From GCA-2706205 sp964215955 (GTDB lineage Bacteria > Bdellovibrionota > Bacteriovoracia > Bacteriovoracales > Bacteriovoracaceae): a stretch of 64,000 nt of DNA. Below, piece by piece: positions 17,824 to 27,686 of this stretch. Each line of letters begins with the position of its first letter. Positions within the stretch are counted from its first letter, which is position 1. The stretch covers positions 98,735-162,734 of the forward strand of contig CAXPDR010000023.1 in assembly GCA_964215955.1 (NCBI GenBank). Reading direction: 5' to 3'. The notes beneath the pieces are model-generated. The model saw only the letters and a program-made list of their open reading frames with translations. It searched no databases and was not told the origin of the DNA. The position numbers and the translations under genes were made by a program.

Positions 17824-18708
17824 ATTTTTAAGATGGTTTTCAACCTTATTAACAAAATCAAAAAAGATATTAGGGACGTCTGACTCCAACATATGGTGAT
17901 AGCGACAAAATAAATAGACTTCATTAGTAGTGGCAGATTTATAACTTAATGATTTAACAATATTTACTTGTTCTATGAAGAAATACCGTAGAGTTTCTTT
18001 AGTATAAAAAAACTCTTCCCCCCAATCCTCTTCCATCTTAAAGTTATTATTAGTGAAATCATTAAGAAGACGAGTATCAAGAAAGAATTTAACGAATTGA
18101 GATTTTTCTATAGTATTTAAAAGGAGATCATCATTGGTTGAAAAAAGTATCCCTGAATCTGTAATTTGCTTTATCTCCAAATTTGCAAGGTGGTCAAACT
18201 CTTGGCCATATTCAATTCGGACTTTACCACTGGTATGAATCCTAAGCTTTCTCATAGGCAGTTTATTACCTAAAACTTGAGATAAAACATATTTTTTTAC
18301 GAGTTCATCGTTAAGTAAAGATATTAAAGTGAGCTCTTTAAATGGGCCCAGAGGTCCAACAAAAGATACTAAATTACAATTATAAAGTTGATCTTCAAAG
18401 CTTGAATCTTTTAAAAACTTAGAGAAACTGAGGTAAAGATCATTTAAATTCATTTTAATTATTTGTTCTTCTTGCTTTACCCAGATATTAGTATTTTTTA
18501 ATTCGTCTACGAATTGCTTCTGGTAATTAAATATCTTTTTTAATTCTTCGTTTTCTTTAAGAAAGTTTTTCATATGTTTAATTAACAAATGATTGTCATT
18601 TAATTTCAATTCAAAAGGAGCATTTTTATCAAGTTTATATGAACTATTCCACTTTCCTTCTACTAAATCAACGATTGGCCATGAGAGTTTTTGCTTAAAA
18701 TTTTCCAT
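17812..18708 (-). CDS. Unknown protein with PilZ-like domain
   Basis: A 298-residue soluble protein. Residues about 152-210 contain MRKLRIHTSGKVRIEYG followed by IKQITDSGILFS. This spacing resembles PilZ domains, in which an RxxxR motif precedes (D/N)xSxxG, although the second motif is altered here (ITDSG). If it is a PilZ domain it may have lost or changed cyclic-di-GMP binding. The N-terminal 130 residues are helical and unrecognised. An AAAGGA ribosome-binding site supports the start. It lies 67 bases downstream of the permease gene on the same strand and may be transcribed with it. Confidence 0.6.
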   Translation of the reverse strand: MENFKQKLSWPIVDLVEGKWNSSYKLDKNAPFELKLNDNHLLIKHMKNFLKENEELKKIFNYQKQFVDELKNTNIWVKQEEQIIKMNLNDLYLSFSKFLKDSSFEDQLYNCNLVSFVGPLGPFKELTLISLLNDELVKKYVLSQVLGNKLPMRKLRIHTSGKVRIEYGQEFDHLANLEIKQITDSGILFSTNDDLLLNTIEKSQFVKFFLDTRLLNDFTNNNFKMEEDWGEEFFYTKETLRYFFIEQVNIVKSLSYKSATTNEVYLFCRYHHMLESDVPNIFFDFVNKVENHLKNLAS

Positions 18709-18775
18709 TTGTTTCCTTTAAATTTCTTACAGAAAACTAAACGGCAATTTTTTCCGATTCTTTAGAAAAAAAGCT

Positions 18776-19942
18776 TCACCCGACTTTTCTAATCAAGCTT
18801 ACAAATGAGGTATTCTCTTTTTTGAAAATTTTAAAGGTAAAGTAACTAAAAATACTCGCTACTAAATAAGGCACAAGAAAACTAATAATAATGTGAAGAA
18901 TTTCTATCTTCACAGGAATATTTCTTTCCACAAATTGATCCGGCATTAAAATAAATTGTTCAGTCTTTAATAGATAGAGGAAGAGAACTCCAATGCTTGT
19001 ACCTAAAGCGGTAAAACCAATGGTCACAATTTGCCCAAAATAGAAAATAAGGCTCATTAAAGCTTTTTTAGAAAGCCCCAGAATCCAAAAGGAGGCTAAA
19101 TCTATTTTGACTTTATTATAAAAAATTAAAAATCCGATCGTAATACAAATACCTATTAACAGACTCATCCCTACAAAAAGGATTAACATGACTCTAGTTT
19201 CTAAATTTAAAGCCCAGACCAATGTTGAGTTTTGTTTTTCCCACGGAATATACTGAATATCTTTCGAAAAATCTTTTAAGATTGAGTTTACTTCGCCATT
19301 ATCAAGTGGAGAATATAATCTCAATTTATTAACCTTTCTGGCACCGATAAGATTTTGAACAAAACTTAACCTCACCCATCCTCTAGTTCCATCGATTTCA
19401 GGTAACTCGCTTGAATAAAAATCACTGATCCTACTTGCACCTTGCCTTGGGATTTCCCTCATCATAAAGGTCGTATGAGCTGGACTTGTAAAGATTAAAC
19501 TAGCACCATAAAAACCCCGTAACTGCCTGGCCAATTCACTGCCTAAGACAACTTCGCTTTTATCTTTAGTTTTTAAAAACTCAGGGACATAATGTTTAAA
19601 GTCTACTCCATGCAAAATAATTCCATTTACATAGTTTTCAAGTTTAACCATGACTTCAATTTCATATTCAACAGTAAAGAGAGATTTTTTTTCTTCTAAT
19701 TTTTTTATAAGGGCTTGGGTGTCAGAGAGACTTATCTTTGAAACATCAATAAAGCCATAACCCATGACATTTTTATTTCTCTTTATTAGCCCTTCTTGTA
19801 AGCCACCCATAACACCTTGAAGAACAACGAGACTAAAAGAAGAGATTAATAAACCGACAATGGCCAAAAATATGAGCTTTTGCCTCGTCCTACTTTTAAA
19901 GATATAGCTAAAAAAATACGCAAAGAGATTAAATTTTATCAT
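18776..19942 (-). CDS. FtsX/LolC-E-type ABC permease without nearby ATPase
   Basis: A 388-residue protein with one N-terminal membrane helix (residues about 25-45), a large periplasmic domain (about 50-240) and three C-terminal helices. This is the layout of MacB/LolC/LolE/FtsX-type permeases (type VII ABC systems), which use mechanical force for lipoprotein release or similar work. The first residues (LFAYFFSYIFKSRTRQKLIF) fit LolC/E. No ATPase gene (LolD-like) is adjacent, so it must use one encoded elsewhere. Its start overlaps the stop of the fadJ-like gene by four bases, so it is translationally coupled to beta-oxidation genes, an odd pairing. Confidence 0.78.
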   Translation of the reverse strand: MIKFNLFAYFFSYIFKSRTRQKLIFLAIVGLLISSFSLVVLQGVMGGLQEGLIKRNKNVMGYGFIDVSKISLSDTQALIKKLEEKKSLFTVEYEIEVMVKLENYVNGIILHGVDFKHYVPEFLKTKDKSEVVLGSELARQLRGFYGASLIFTSPAHTTFMMREIPRQGASRISDFYSSELPEIDGTRGWVRLSFVQNLIGARKVNKLRLYSPLDNGEVNSILKDFSKDIQYIPWEKQNSTLVWALNLETRVMLILFVGMSLLIGICITIGFLIFYNKVKIDLASFWILGLSKKALMSLIFYFGQIVTIGFTALGTSIGVLFLYLLKTEQFILMPDQFVERNIPVKIEILHIIISFLVPYLVASIFSYFTFKIFKKENTSFVSLIRKVG

Positions 19943-22050
19943 TTATAAAAAGTGGCTTTTTTCTCTGCTAGATGATCTAAATAAGAACTAAGCTCATATC
20001 TATTTTCATCTACTTCGCTGGCAAACTTTTTAATAGCACCTCTAATACGATCAAGACCTTCATTGTCAGCGTATTTCAATAAACCACCTCTAAATGGAGG
20101 AAACCCAATACCAAAAATCAAACCAAGATCTACTGTGTCTGCATCTTCAACAATTTTCTCATCCAAAATATTTGCGGCTTCATTAATCATTGGAAGAATT
20201 AGACGCATTTGAATAGTAGTCTCATCCATTTTCTTTTGATCTTTTGGAAGTAATTTAAGCATTTCAGGATTAATTTCTCCTTGCTTACCTTTTTCATCGT
20301 ACTCATAAAATCCTTTAGAGTTTTTCTTTCCTAAAAGACCAGCATCTACAGCTTGATGCGACAAAGGATTTGCTTTCGCTCTCTCACCAAGACCCGCTTC
20401 CATTATTTCACCAACATGTGCACAAACATCAAGACCGACTTCATCCATTAAGCGACAAGCACCCATAGGCATCCCAAAGTTCAAGGCTGCCTTATCAATC
20501 GCCTGGATACTTACTCCCTCTTGAAGAAGATAAGCAGCCTCATTAAGAAAAGGCGCTAGAATTCTATTCACTAAGAATCCTGGACAGTCGTTAACAACAA
20601 TTGGTGTTTTTTTAACATCTAGTACCCATTTATATAGTCTATTAATGGTTTCTTCACTGACACCATCATGCCTAATAATTTCGACCAATGGCATTTTGTT
20701 GACAGGATTAAAGAAGTGAAGACCAGCAAATCGACTAGAGTCTTTTAAAGCTTTAGCCATTTCATTAATACTTAATGAGCTTGTATTAGTTGTTAAAAGA
20801 CACTCTTTAGAAGTATAGTTTTCTACTTCCGCAAAGACCTTCTTTTTAATATCCATATTTTCTACAACAGCTTCGATAACAAGATTAGCTTGTTTAAATC
20901 CATTGAAGTTTAAAGTTGGTTTAATACTTCTTTGCTTTCTCTCTACTTCATCACGACTCATCTTTCTTCTTTTCAAAGCTTTAAGAAATACGTCAGATGA
21001 TTGTTTCAAACCTAATTCTAAACCTTCAGAGTTAATATCCTTTAAAAGTGGAGCTTGATTAGCATTGGCCATTAACCAAGCGATTCCCCCTCCCATTGTT
21101 CCACCACCTAAAACAGCACCATGTTCAACGGAAGGGATGTTTTCTTTATTATCCAGTTTTTTAGCATTATCATGTAAAAAGAAAACATGTTGTAATGCTT
21201 TAGACTGCCCTGTTTGAGATAACTCTCCAAACGCACGAGCTTCATTACTTAAATAAGTTGATCGTCTTTTTCCAAATGAGTCTTCAAGATGTTGTAAAAT
21301 TCTCAGTGGTGCAGGGTAAAAACCTTTAGTTTTTTCAAGAACGGTTTGTCTCGCCTTTTTGAAGATTACTCCCCTCGCTAAAAAGTTTTCACTTGCTCTA
21401 TCAACTAATTTGTCTTGAAAGGATTTATTATCTTTTGATTTTTTAAAAAGATATTCTTTTGCTTTATCAAGCATTCTTTCACTTGGCATCATATATTCGG
21501 CAAGACCTATTTTTTTCGCCTTTTTTCCCTTAACTTGTCTTCCTGTTAAAAGTAAATCCAGAGAAGCTGTAAGACCAATTTTTTTAGGAAGCCTGTATGT
21601 ACCACCAAAACCAGGAAGAACTCCCAGCATAACCTCTGGTAAACCTAAAACTGTTTTTCTACTATCAGAAACCATTATTTTATTGCAGCTTAAAACCATT
21701 TCTAAACCACCGCCGAGACAAACTCCATCAACAAGTGCCATCGTTGGTATTTTAAGGTCTTCTAATTTATTAAAAACCTCTTGTCCCTTTTCACAACCTT
21801 CAGAGGCTTCAATCTCAGAGCTTAAACCTTGGATAACACTCACATCCATTCCGGCTAAAAAACAATCTTTTTTATGAGAAAATAAAATAAGGCCTTTGGC
21901 ATTTTTATCTGAAGCAACTTCACCAAGAGCTTCATCCATCTCTCTAAGGGTCGTTTCACTAATAACGGTCAGAGATTTTTCCTCATTCTTCCCAAAACCT
22001 AAATAATAAATTCCTTCTTTGATTTCTAAAGTAATTTTTTCAAAGCTCAT
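19939..22050 (-). CDS. fadJ: Bifunctional enoyl-CoA hydratase/3-hydroxyacyl-CoA dehydrogenase
   Basis: This is the multifunctional alpha-chain of fatty-acid beta-oxidation (703 residues, normal for FadJ/FadB). The N-terminal crotonase domain shows VDGVCLGGGLEM and LPEVMLGVLPGFGGT with the two catalytic glutamates. The NAD-binding domain begins AVLGGGTMGGGIAW (about residue 315), followed by NTSSLSINEM and GLHFFNPVNKMPLVEII. The C-terminal dehydrogenase domain completes it. It hydrates enoyl-CoA and oxidises the product to 3-ketoacyl-CoA. The thiolase gene lies 10 bases upstream, making a fadI-fadJ operon. I cannot firmly exclude the FadB assignment. Confidence 0.93.
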   Translation of the reverse strand: MSFEKITLEIKEGIYYLGFGKNEEKSLTVISETTLREMDEALGEVASDKNAKGLILFSHKKDCFLAGMDVSVIQGLSSEIEASEGCEKGQEVFNKLEDLKIPTMALVDGVCLGGGLEMVLSCNKIMVSDSRKTVLGLPEVMLGVLPGFGGTYRLPKKIGLTASLDLLLTGRQVKGKKAKKIGLAEYMMPSERMLDKAKEYLFKKSKDNKSFQDKLVDRASENFLARGVIFKKARQTVLEKTKGFYPAPLRILQHLEDSFGKRRSTYLSNEARAFGELSQTGQSKALQHVFFLHDNAKKLDNKENIPSVEHGAVLGGGTMGGGIAWLMANANQAPLLKDINSEGLELGLKQSSDVFLKALKRRKMSRDEVERKQRSIKPTLNFNGFKQANLVIEAVVENMDIKKKVFAEVENYTSKECLLTTNTSSLSINEMAKALKDSSRFAGLHFFNPVNKMPLVEIIRHDGVSEETINRLYKWVLDVKKTPIVVNDCPGFLVNRILAPFLNEAAYLLQEGVSIQAIDKAALNFGMPMGACRLMDEVGLDVCAHVGEIMEAGLGERAKANPLSHQAVDAGLLGKKNSKGFYEYDEKGKQGEINPEMLKLLPKDQKKMDETTIQMRLILPMINEAANILDEKIVEDADTVDLGLIFGIGFPPFRGGLLKYADNEGLDRIRGAIKKFASEVDENRYELSSYLDHLAEKKATFYK

Positions 22051-22060
22051 ATAAATCTCT

Positions 22061-23347
22061 CTATAGTTTTAAATTCTCAATTATAACCGCACCACCTTGG
22101 CCACCACCTATACATAAAGAAGCAACACCAAACTTAGCTTTTCTCTTTTGCAACTCATGAGCAAGGGTAACGACCAAACGACTTCCAGTTGACCCAACAG
22201 GATGCCCAAGAGCAATTGCTCCACCATTTACATTAAGTTTATCAAAGTCCACTTCACCTAACACATCTACATTCCACTTATCTGCATAATGCTTTTCTTT
22301 CATAACTTTTGTACATGCTATGACTTGAGCTGCAAAAGCCTCATTAATTTCAACGAGATCCATTTGAGACAAATTCATTCCCGTTCTTTTAAAGACACCA
22401 TCCATGGCCATGACCGGTCCAAGTCCCATTCTCTCAGGCTCTAATCCATGAAAATGATAATCTACCATTCTTGCCATGGGCTCTAAATTATATTTTTTAA
22501 CGGCTGCTTCGGAACATAATAGCCACATAGAACCACCATCAGTAATAGGACAAGCATTACCAACGGTCACAGTACCTGTCACTTTTTCAAAATAGGGCCT
22601 AAGTTTTCCTAATTTTTCCATAGTAGAATTCGCTCTTGGACCATTATCATCTTTAATGATTTTATCTAATTTCTCTCCACCAATAATTGGTACGATTTCT
22701 TCTAAAAACTTTGACTCCGACTGAGCACTAACTGCTCTTCTATGAGATTCATTTGCAAATTGATCTTGCTCTTCTCTCGAAATTTCAAACTCCCTGGCCA
22801 GCTTTTCTGCTGTTTGCCCCATATTGAGACCACAAAAAGGATCGGTTAATCCTTGCTCGATTGAAATAATGGGACTTAAATGAGGAAGTCTAAAGGTAGA
22901 AAGAGTTTTAATTTTATCAGCTGGAGTTTTGGACTTCATAAGTTGCATAAAAAACTCAGTCATATCTTCATTATAGATAAGTGGCATTTGAGTCATATTT
23001 TCAACTCCACCTGCAAAGATCACATCACTTCTTCCACTAGCGATTTTCACAAAGGCTTGAGAAAGGGCTTCCATTCCTGAGGCGCAATTTCTATGAACTG
23101 TGTACCCACTTGTTTTCTTATCTAGCCCAGCTTCAAGTGCCATGACTCTTCCCACATTTGGAAACTTAGGAGGATTACCAGTATTTCCAACAATAACTTC
23201 ATCTACTTCATCATTTGGTATATTAGAAGCTTCTAATAAATCACGAATTAAATAATGACCTAAGTATGGTGCTGCAATATCTTTTAATATTGTTCCAGAT
23301 TTGGCTTGAGGTGTACGCTTCCCATTGACCAGGTAAACTGATTGCAT
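22061..23347 (-). CDS. fadI: Acetyl-CoA C-acyltransferase (thiolase)
   Basis: The last step of beta-oxidation: cleaves 3-ketoacyl-CoA with CoA to release acetyl-CoA. The thiolase residues are present: nucleophile Cys88 (HRNCASG), VEINEAFAAQ, NVNGGAIALGHPVGSTG with the catalytic histidine, and the second cysteine in SLCIGGGQGG. The start at 23347 is chosen for its GGAG seven bases upstream; an ATG ten codons earlier has none. The resulting 428 residues fit FadI. It is the first gene of the operon with the multifunctional hydratase/dehydrogenase. Confidence 0.93.
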   Translation of the reverse strand: MQSVYLVNGKRTPQAKSGTILKDIAAPYLGHYLIRDLLEASNIPNDEVDEVIVGNTGNPPKFPNVGRVMALEAGLDKKTSGYTVHRNCASGMEALSQAFVKIASGRSDVIFAGGVENMTQMPLIYNEDMTEFFMQLMKSKTPADKIKTLSTFRLPHLSPIISIEQGLTDPFCGLNMGQTAEKLAREFEISREEQDQFANESHRRAVSAQSESKFLEEIVPIIGGEKLDKIIKDDNGPRANSTMEKLGKLRPYFEKVTGTVTVGNACPITDGGSMWLLCSEAAVKKYNLEPMARMVDYHFHGLEPERMGLGPVMAMDGVFKRTGMNLSQMDLVEINEAFAAQVIACTKVMKEKHYADKWNVDVLGEVDFDKLNVNGGAIALGHPVGSTGSRLVVTLAHELQKRKAKFGVASLCIGGGQGGAVIIENLKL

Positions 23348-23434
23348 AATGAACTCCATTTCAATTATTGTTTCCATTTTATTTTAATCGAAAATCATCC
23401 AGAGCACCAGTTGATAAATGTTAAAAATATTAAT

Positions 23435-23465
23435 AAAAAAAGGCCTATCCTAAGATAGACCTTTT
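23435..23465 (-). terminator. Rho-independent terminator after barrel protein gene
   Basis: On the minus strand a 12-bp stem (AAAAGGTCTATC with GATAGGCCTTTT, one G-U pair) with a four-base loop is followed by more U residues, seven T in a row in all. It lies 26 bases after the stop of the barrel protein gene. On the plus strand the same position is a C-A mismatch, so the minus direction is favoured. Confidence 0.85.
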
Positions 23466-23490
23466 AATTCGAGGGTATTTTCACAATTTC

Positions 23491-24630
23491 TTAAAATTCT
23501 ACTAATAATGCAGCATACACACTAATAATATTTGATTCACCAAGCTCTTCAGCAAGATCATTAAGTCTTTCTTGATCCGGAGCAAAATAAGGATTTTGAG
23601 CGTTCTCATTAGATAAGTTTCCACCTAAGGATCTCATATAATTTAACTCAACATTTGCCCCCATAGATTTAGTGAATTTGATCTCCGATCCAACACTTAA
23701 ATCAAGATTAATACTGCTAGTCGTTACTTCTTCATTACCAAATTGGTAGTTCCAATAACTATTATCATAATAGTTTCTAGCATTATTGTTATTAGTATAC
23801 TCTAGAGTTGATCTATTATAACCAAGTCCAGCTCCAACATATGGTCTGAATCTATCATTTTTGACAATAAAATATTTAGAGTAAATTGAGAAGTTCATAT
23901 TAGAGTACTCAATTTCTCTTCCGCCACTACCATAAGCACCAGTATATACATCGTAAAATCCAGCATCATAGTAGCCATTTCCACCATAATCTGTCGTTTT
24001 AAGTGTTGTATAATTAAAACCTACACCAACACTAAACTTAGGATTGATATTTGTCTCAACTTTAACACCGCCAACAAGGCTTCCTTCAAGGTTTTCATTC
24101 TCAGTAAAAAAACTTGTTAAACCAGTATAAGGTAAAACCTTGATTGTTCCGCCGAATGAATCCGCACCAACTGGAGCTGCCAGTGGAGCTTCTGATACTT
24201 GAGCCTTCGGTGCAGCCTGGGCAGTAGAAACTCTGTCTTCTCTTGGAGCTCTTACATAGTCCTCACAACCAGCTTTCATACCATCGGCCATCAAACAATC
24301 TATTTTTTTATTATTTTCTTCGACAATTTTCTTATATTCTTTTCTTTCTTCGATCAACTCTTCAGTTTCTTCAGCAAGCTTTTCAGTTTTTCTAGAAAGA
24401 TCATTATAGCTCTTTTTCTTTTGTTTATTAATAATGATGGCATTCTTTGTTTTGCGTAGCTCATTATTAACGTTTTCTAATTCTGCATCAGTTGGCACAA
24501 CTTCTTCTTGCATATAACCGTTAATATTAATTGGATCATTGTTTAATGTTCCATTGGCCATTGCTTGAGAAAATGTTGATGCCGAAAGCGATAGCATAAG
24601 CATAGCTTTTACAACATTTTTGGTTTTCAT
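23491..24630 (-). CDS. Outer-membrane barrel with N-terminal coiled coil
   Basis: A 379-residue exported protein. A signal peptide (to about residue 25, AMA-NG) leads into a long charged helix (about 50-105, LRKTKNAIIINKQKKK and on) predicted to form a coiled coil. A cysteine pair (about 112 and 120) and an Ala/Pro linker follow. From about 155 the chain is an outer-membrane beta-barrel with many Tyr/Asn-rich loops, ending in F. The coiled coil may bind peptidoglycan or form trimers. A good ribosome-binding site (GGAGAAGGAA) and a strong terminator suggest a single-gene, well-expressed unit. Specific function unknown. Confidence 0.8.
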   Translation of the reverse strand: MKTKNVVKAMLMLSLSASTFSQAMANGTLNNDPININGYMQEEVVPTDAELENVNNELRKTKNAIIINKQKKKSYNDLSRKTEKLAEETEELIEERKEYKKIVEENNKKIDCLMADGMKAGCEDYVRAPREDRVSTAQAAPKAQVSEAPLAAPVGADSFGGTIKVLPYTGLTSFFTENENLEGSLVGGVKVETNINPKFSVGVGFNYTTLKTTDYGGNGYYDAGFYDVYTGAYGSGGREIEYSNMNFSIYSKYFIVKNDRFRPYVGAGLGYNRSTLEYTNNNNARNYYDNSYWNYQFGNEEVTTSSINLDLSVGSEIKFTKSMGANVELNYMRSLGGNLSNENAQNPYFAPDQERLNDLAEELGESNIISVYAALLVEF

Positions 24631-24777
24631 AATTCCTTCTCCTCGAATAAATAATTATCGAGAATAGTCTACCGAAGAAACTTGCCGCATGGCAGCATTT
24701 TAAATAATGTATGTAATTCTTATAGGAAGGTGTTAGAAAATCAACATCACTAAAACCCTTTAATTTCGGACACTTAA

Positions 24778-25014
24778 CTATCTAGGGATTTGATAATATT
24801 TATAGCGACCTTTAAAAGAAGCATTTCCTCCTTCAAACATATTGCGATAGCTATCTAAATAGGTATTAGTTAAGGAGTCAGGATTATCCAAAAGTAAGGC
24901 ATGAATTTGGCCAAAAATACTAGACATTAACACCATAATTACAGCAATCAAGAGGATATACTCTACCATGGTTTGGCCTTTTTGATTGAGCTTTTTCACT
25001 TTAAGCTTTTTCAT
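24778..25014 (-). CDS. Flp/TadE-like type IV prepilin
   Basis: A 78-residue protein with a basic leader (MKKLKVKKLNQKG) followed by QTMVEYILLIAVIMVLMSSI. This is the Flp-type prepilin pattern: cleavage after Gly13, then a mature N-terminus with Glu5-Tyr6 and a hydrophobic helix. A TadV/PilD-type peptidase would cut it. The rest is short and polar. No other Tad or pilus genes are nearby; it sits last in a lipopolysaccharide-type run, 14 bases after an unknown gene. It could be a minor pilin or pseudopilin. Confidence 0.75.
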   Translation of the reverse strand: MKKLKVKKLNQKGQTMVEYILLIAVIMVLMSSIFGQIHALLLDNPDSLTNTYLDSYRNMFEGGNASFKGRYKYYQIPR

Positions 25015-25028
25015 AGTCCCATTATAAA

Positions 25029-26381
25029 CTAGTCAGAAAACAGATCAAGTAGGTAGGAATAGAATCCAAGGGACTGGGCGCGCAAAGTACTACAAAGATG
25101 TATTCCTTTCATTTGTTTAGATGTTTCTTTGCTGTTTAAAACTCTATAACTAGATAAGTTATTAGGAGTTGGCTTCCTCGGTTTATTGGCACCTACGTTA
25201 TACCAACTATCTTCCCCAACTGTCACAGTTACGGAAGAAACGAAATCCGCACGACTCAAATCAGGAAAAATTTTGAGTAAGGATTCGTACACATCGTCTA
25301 TACAGTGAGTATAAAAAAATGATTCTTTACTTCCCATATAATCAGCAAAGGCATAGATCCCATACAGTTGCCCTTTTTCATTTATACTAATCTCCCAATA
25401 AGGAAAATCACTTCCCATTCTACTTTCATTTGAAAAAATAATTCTTTTGTTTTTAAAGTTTTCCAGAAATGGATGATCTATCAAAGCTTGAATATTAATG
25501 CTTAGGAAGCGATCTTTATCGTGAAAAGAATAGAATGGAAACTCATCAGGAATATTTCCAAATAGATAAGTATCCTTAACCTTTACGACACCGTCCAAAG
25601 AATCCAATAAAAGATATTTTAAAGAGTTATCTGAAACTCCCCAATCTTTAATATGACATTTTTTATAATCACCACCAAACTTTCGAAACTCAAAAGTTAA
25701 ATCACTTATCAGTTTTTTTGTGTTAACTTCATATCTAGGAGCCAAGGTAGTTAAAAGTAAAAACTTTGTTTCAAACTCAAGTTTGGTCGAAGAAAAAATA
25801 GACTGATTCATTACCTGCATCAGAAAATGAATTTGCTTATTAATGTCTCCATCTTTGTTAATAAACTTTAAAAAGAAATCTAAGGTTTCATTTAATTCTT
25901 TATTATGGGTTAGCTTGAATATTTCACCAAATGATTCCTTTTTAAAAAAGTCCTCCACTTCGGCATTAATCGTCTTAATATAATAAAGAAAGTCCTGATC
26001 AAAAACTTCAGGATCTACATTTAGGAGTACTTCTTGATAAAATTCACTAAAAGTTTCAGGGATTTTTCGGGCCAACTCTCTTATATTGGCGTATGGAGAA
26101 TTTGATAACTCAACCGTGGTATCATCCAAAATAATGATCGTATTTTTTGGATATAAATACAGATCGACATTAATGAGTGGTCCGATCTCATATCTTTCCC
26201 CAATTTTTCTTAAAAGTTCTATATCTAAGGTACTTAAATTTGAATACCATTTATCCGCAAATAAAAGTTCTGGCCTGTCAATTAGCAAAACTTCTTTATC
26301 TTCTTTTAGATGGACTAGTGAATACAGTAATGAAATAAAATTTAACCCTATAATGGCCTTATCATAATCTCGACTTAGCAT
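25029..26381 (-). CDS. Unknown protein with N-terminal Rossmann-like strand
   Basis: A 450-residue soluble protein. The first 35 residues (DYDKAIIGLNFISLLYSLVH then VLLID) resemble the beta-alpha-beta start of an NAD/FAD-binding fold, but the glycine motif is degraded to GLNFIS. A weak link to amine-oxidase or desaturase-like flavoproteins is possible. The remainder has no motif I recognise. It starts right after the WaaA-like gene (TAG then ATG, with AAGG upstream), so it is coupled to cell-envelope sugar genes. Function unknown; an envelope role is guessed from context only. Confidence 0.7.
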   Translation of the reverse strand: MLSRDYDKAIIGLNFISLLYSLVHLKEDKEVLLIDRPELLFADKWYSNLSTLDIELLRKIGERYEIGPLINVDLYLYPKNTIIILDDTTVELSNSPYANIRELARKIPETFSEFYQEVLLNVDPEVFDQDFLYYIKTINAEVEDFFKKESFGEIFKLTHNKELNETLDFFLKFINKDGDINKQIHFLMQVMNQSIFSSTKLEFETKFLLLTTLAPRYEVNTKKLISDLTFEFRKFGGDYKKCHIKDWGVSDNSLKYLLLDSLDGVVKVKDTYLFGNIPDEFPFYSFHDKDRFLSINIQALIDHPFLENFKNKRIIFSNESRMGSDFPYWEISINEKGQLYGIYAFADYMGSKESFFYTHCIDDVYESLLKIFPDLSRADFVSSVTVTVGEDSWYNVGANKPRKPTPNNLSSYRVLNSKETSKQMKGIHLCSTLRAQSLGFYSYLLDLFSD

Positions 26382-27686
26382 CTATTCATCCTTAGAGTAT
26401 TCAATATTAAAAAAGTTTTTAATATCGCCAAAGTTTGTTTTTATATGATGGTTGGATTTATTAAGGTTTAACCCAGACTTTTTATTAACCTGTAAAACTT
26501 CAGACTTTTTGTTTACGACGGATATCTTGTCCGGACTTTCATCTAATATAAAATCAAACTCGCTTGAACGAGCAGTATTTGGACCACAAATAACATGACA
26601 GCCACTTAAAAATGGCTCGAGGACACTATGAATAGACTCTCCAAATCCCCCACCGACATATGCCATATCAAAGGCAGTATACATTTCACAAAGGACACCT
26701 TTAACATCAAAAAGCCAAACACCTGGATTTTCCAAATACTCCGTAATCAAAATGTCCAACTGTTTTTCGGTGGTCTCCTGATTAATGATATAAACGGCCA
26801 ACTGGTAGTGGCTTATTTTCTCTATCAAATTTAAAATATTTTGTTTTCCTAATTTATGAGGTGCAAGACAAAAAGTCGTTTTAAATAAATCATCAGGATG
26901 AACACCCTTAAAGATTGAAGCTTCATAGTCCCAAAAACTCCCAAAAATTAAAGATCTATCCGCCTTTTTTAAAACCTTCTCACAAAAGCTAGTAAAGATA
27001 GGAAATTTTTCTTGTATTGTTTGCTCATGATTAAGAACTCTTGCTTGAATTTGAAGACTTCTTAGATCACCTGTTAAAACCTTTTCTTCCTCTACTAAAC
27101 CGAATTCACAAAACCTTTTTCGCTCTAGCTCAGTAGCAGCTAAGACTCTATCAAATTTCGAATAACACCACTGAAGATAAGACTTAGCAATATAGTTTTT
27201 CTGATTAAAATTTTTGACTGCTCCAGATAAAAGATAAAATTTCTTATCATTTCTACTGCCGTAAAATATGAGTTCAGGGAAAAAGTCATAGCGACACATA
27301 AATAGGGTATGACAAGTTAACCATTTATAAGCATTTTGCCGTATAAGCCATGGTTTGTAAGTTAAAAGAGGCATACGTAAACTTCTTACTTGCTCGGGAA
27401 ATTCATGGGATAATTTTTTCACTTTATGCTCAACACTCTGTGAACAATAAATAATTTCTACATTTTTTTCATTTTTTAAAAGATCTTTAATCAAGAAGAT
27501 GACTTGTTCATATTCCCCCTCTGAAGAAATTTCAAAACCAAATTCGGCCCTTGAAAGCCTATTAAGCTCAATCATATTATTTTGTTCAAACTCAATACGT
27601 TTTTTTGCATCAGCGACAAATATAGGTAGAACAAACCTAAAAATCGGGAAAAAAATTATTCTCATTATTTCATAAAACTTTATCAT
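26382..27686 (-). CDS. waaA: Kdo transferase-like glycosyltransferase (WaaA/KdtA family)
   Basis: WaaA adds Kdo sugars from CMP-Kdo to lipid A at the inner membrane. The 434-residue length, N-terminal membrane anchor, SSEGEYEQV (usual ASSVGE), FFPELI (usual ELWPNL), a TGDLRS-type segment and the donor-site signature YVGGGFGESIHSVLEP match the family order. Several positions are diverged, so the exact number of Kdo units added, or even the sugar, is uncertain. It overlaps the upstream glycosyltransferase gene by four bases, and the next gene follows with no gap. It is part of the minus-strand envelope run. Confidence 0.82.
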   Translation of the reverse strand: MIKFYEIMRIIFFPIFRFVLPIFVADAKKRIEFEQNNMIELNRLSRAEFGFEISSEGEYEQVIFLIKDLLKNEKNVEIIYCSQSVEHKVKKLSHEFPEQVRSLRMPLLTYKPWLIRQNAYKWLTCHTLFMCRYDFFPELIFYGSRNDKKFYLLSGAVKNFNQKNYIAKSYLQWCYSKFDRVLAATELERKRFCEFGLVEEEKVLTGDLRSLQIQARVLNHEQTIQEKFPIFTSFCEKVLKKADRSLIFGSFWDYEASIFKGVHPDDLFKTTFCLAPHKLGKQNILNLIEKISHYQLAVYIINQETTEKQLDILITEYLENPGVWLFDVKGVLCEMYTAFDMAYVGGGFGESIHSVLEPFLSGCHVICGPNTARSSEFDFILDESPDKISVVNKKSEVLQVNKKSGLNLNKSNHHIKTNFGDIKNFFNIEYSKDE

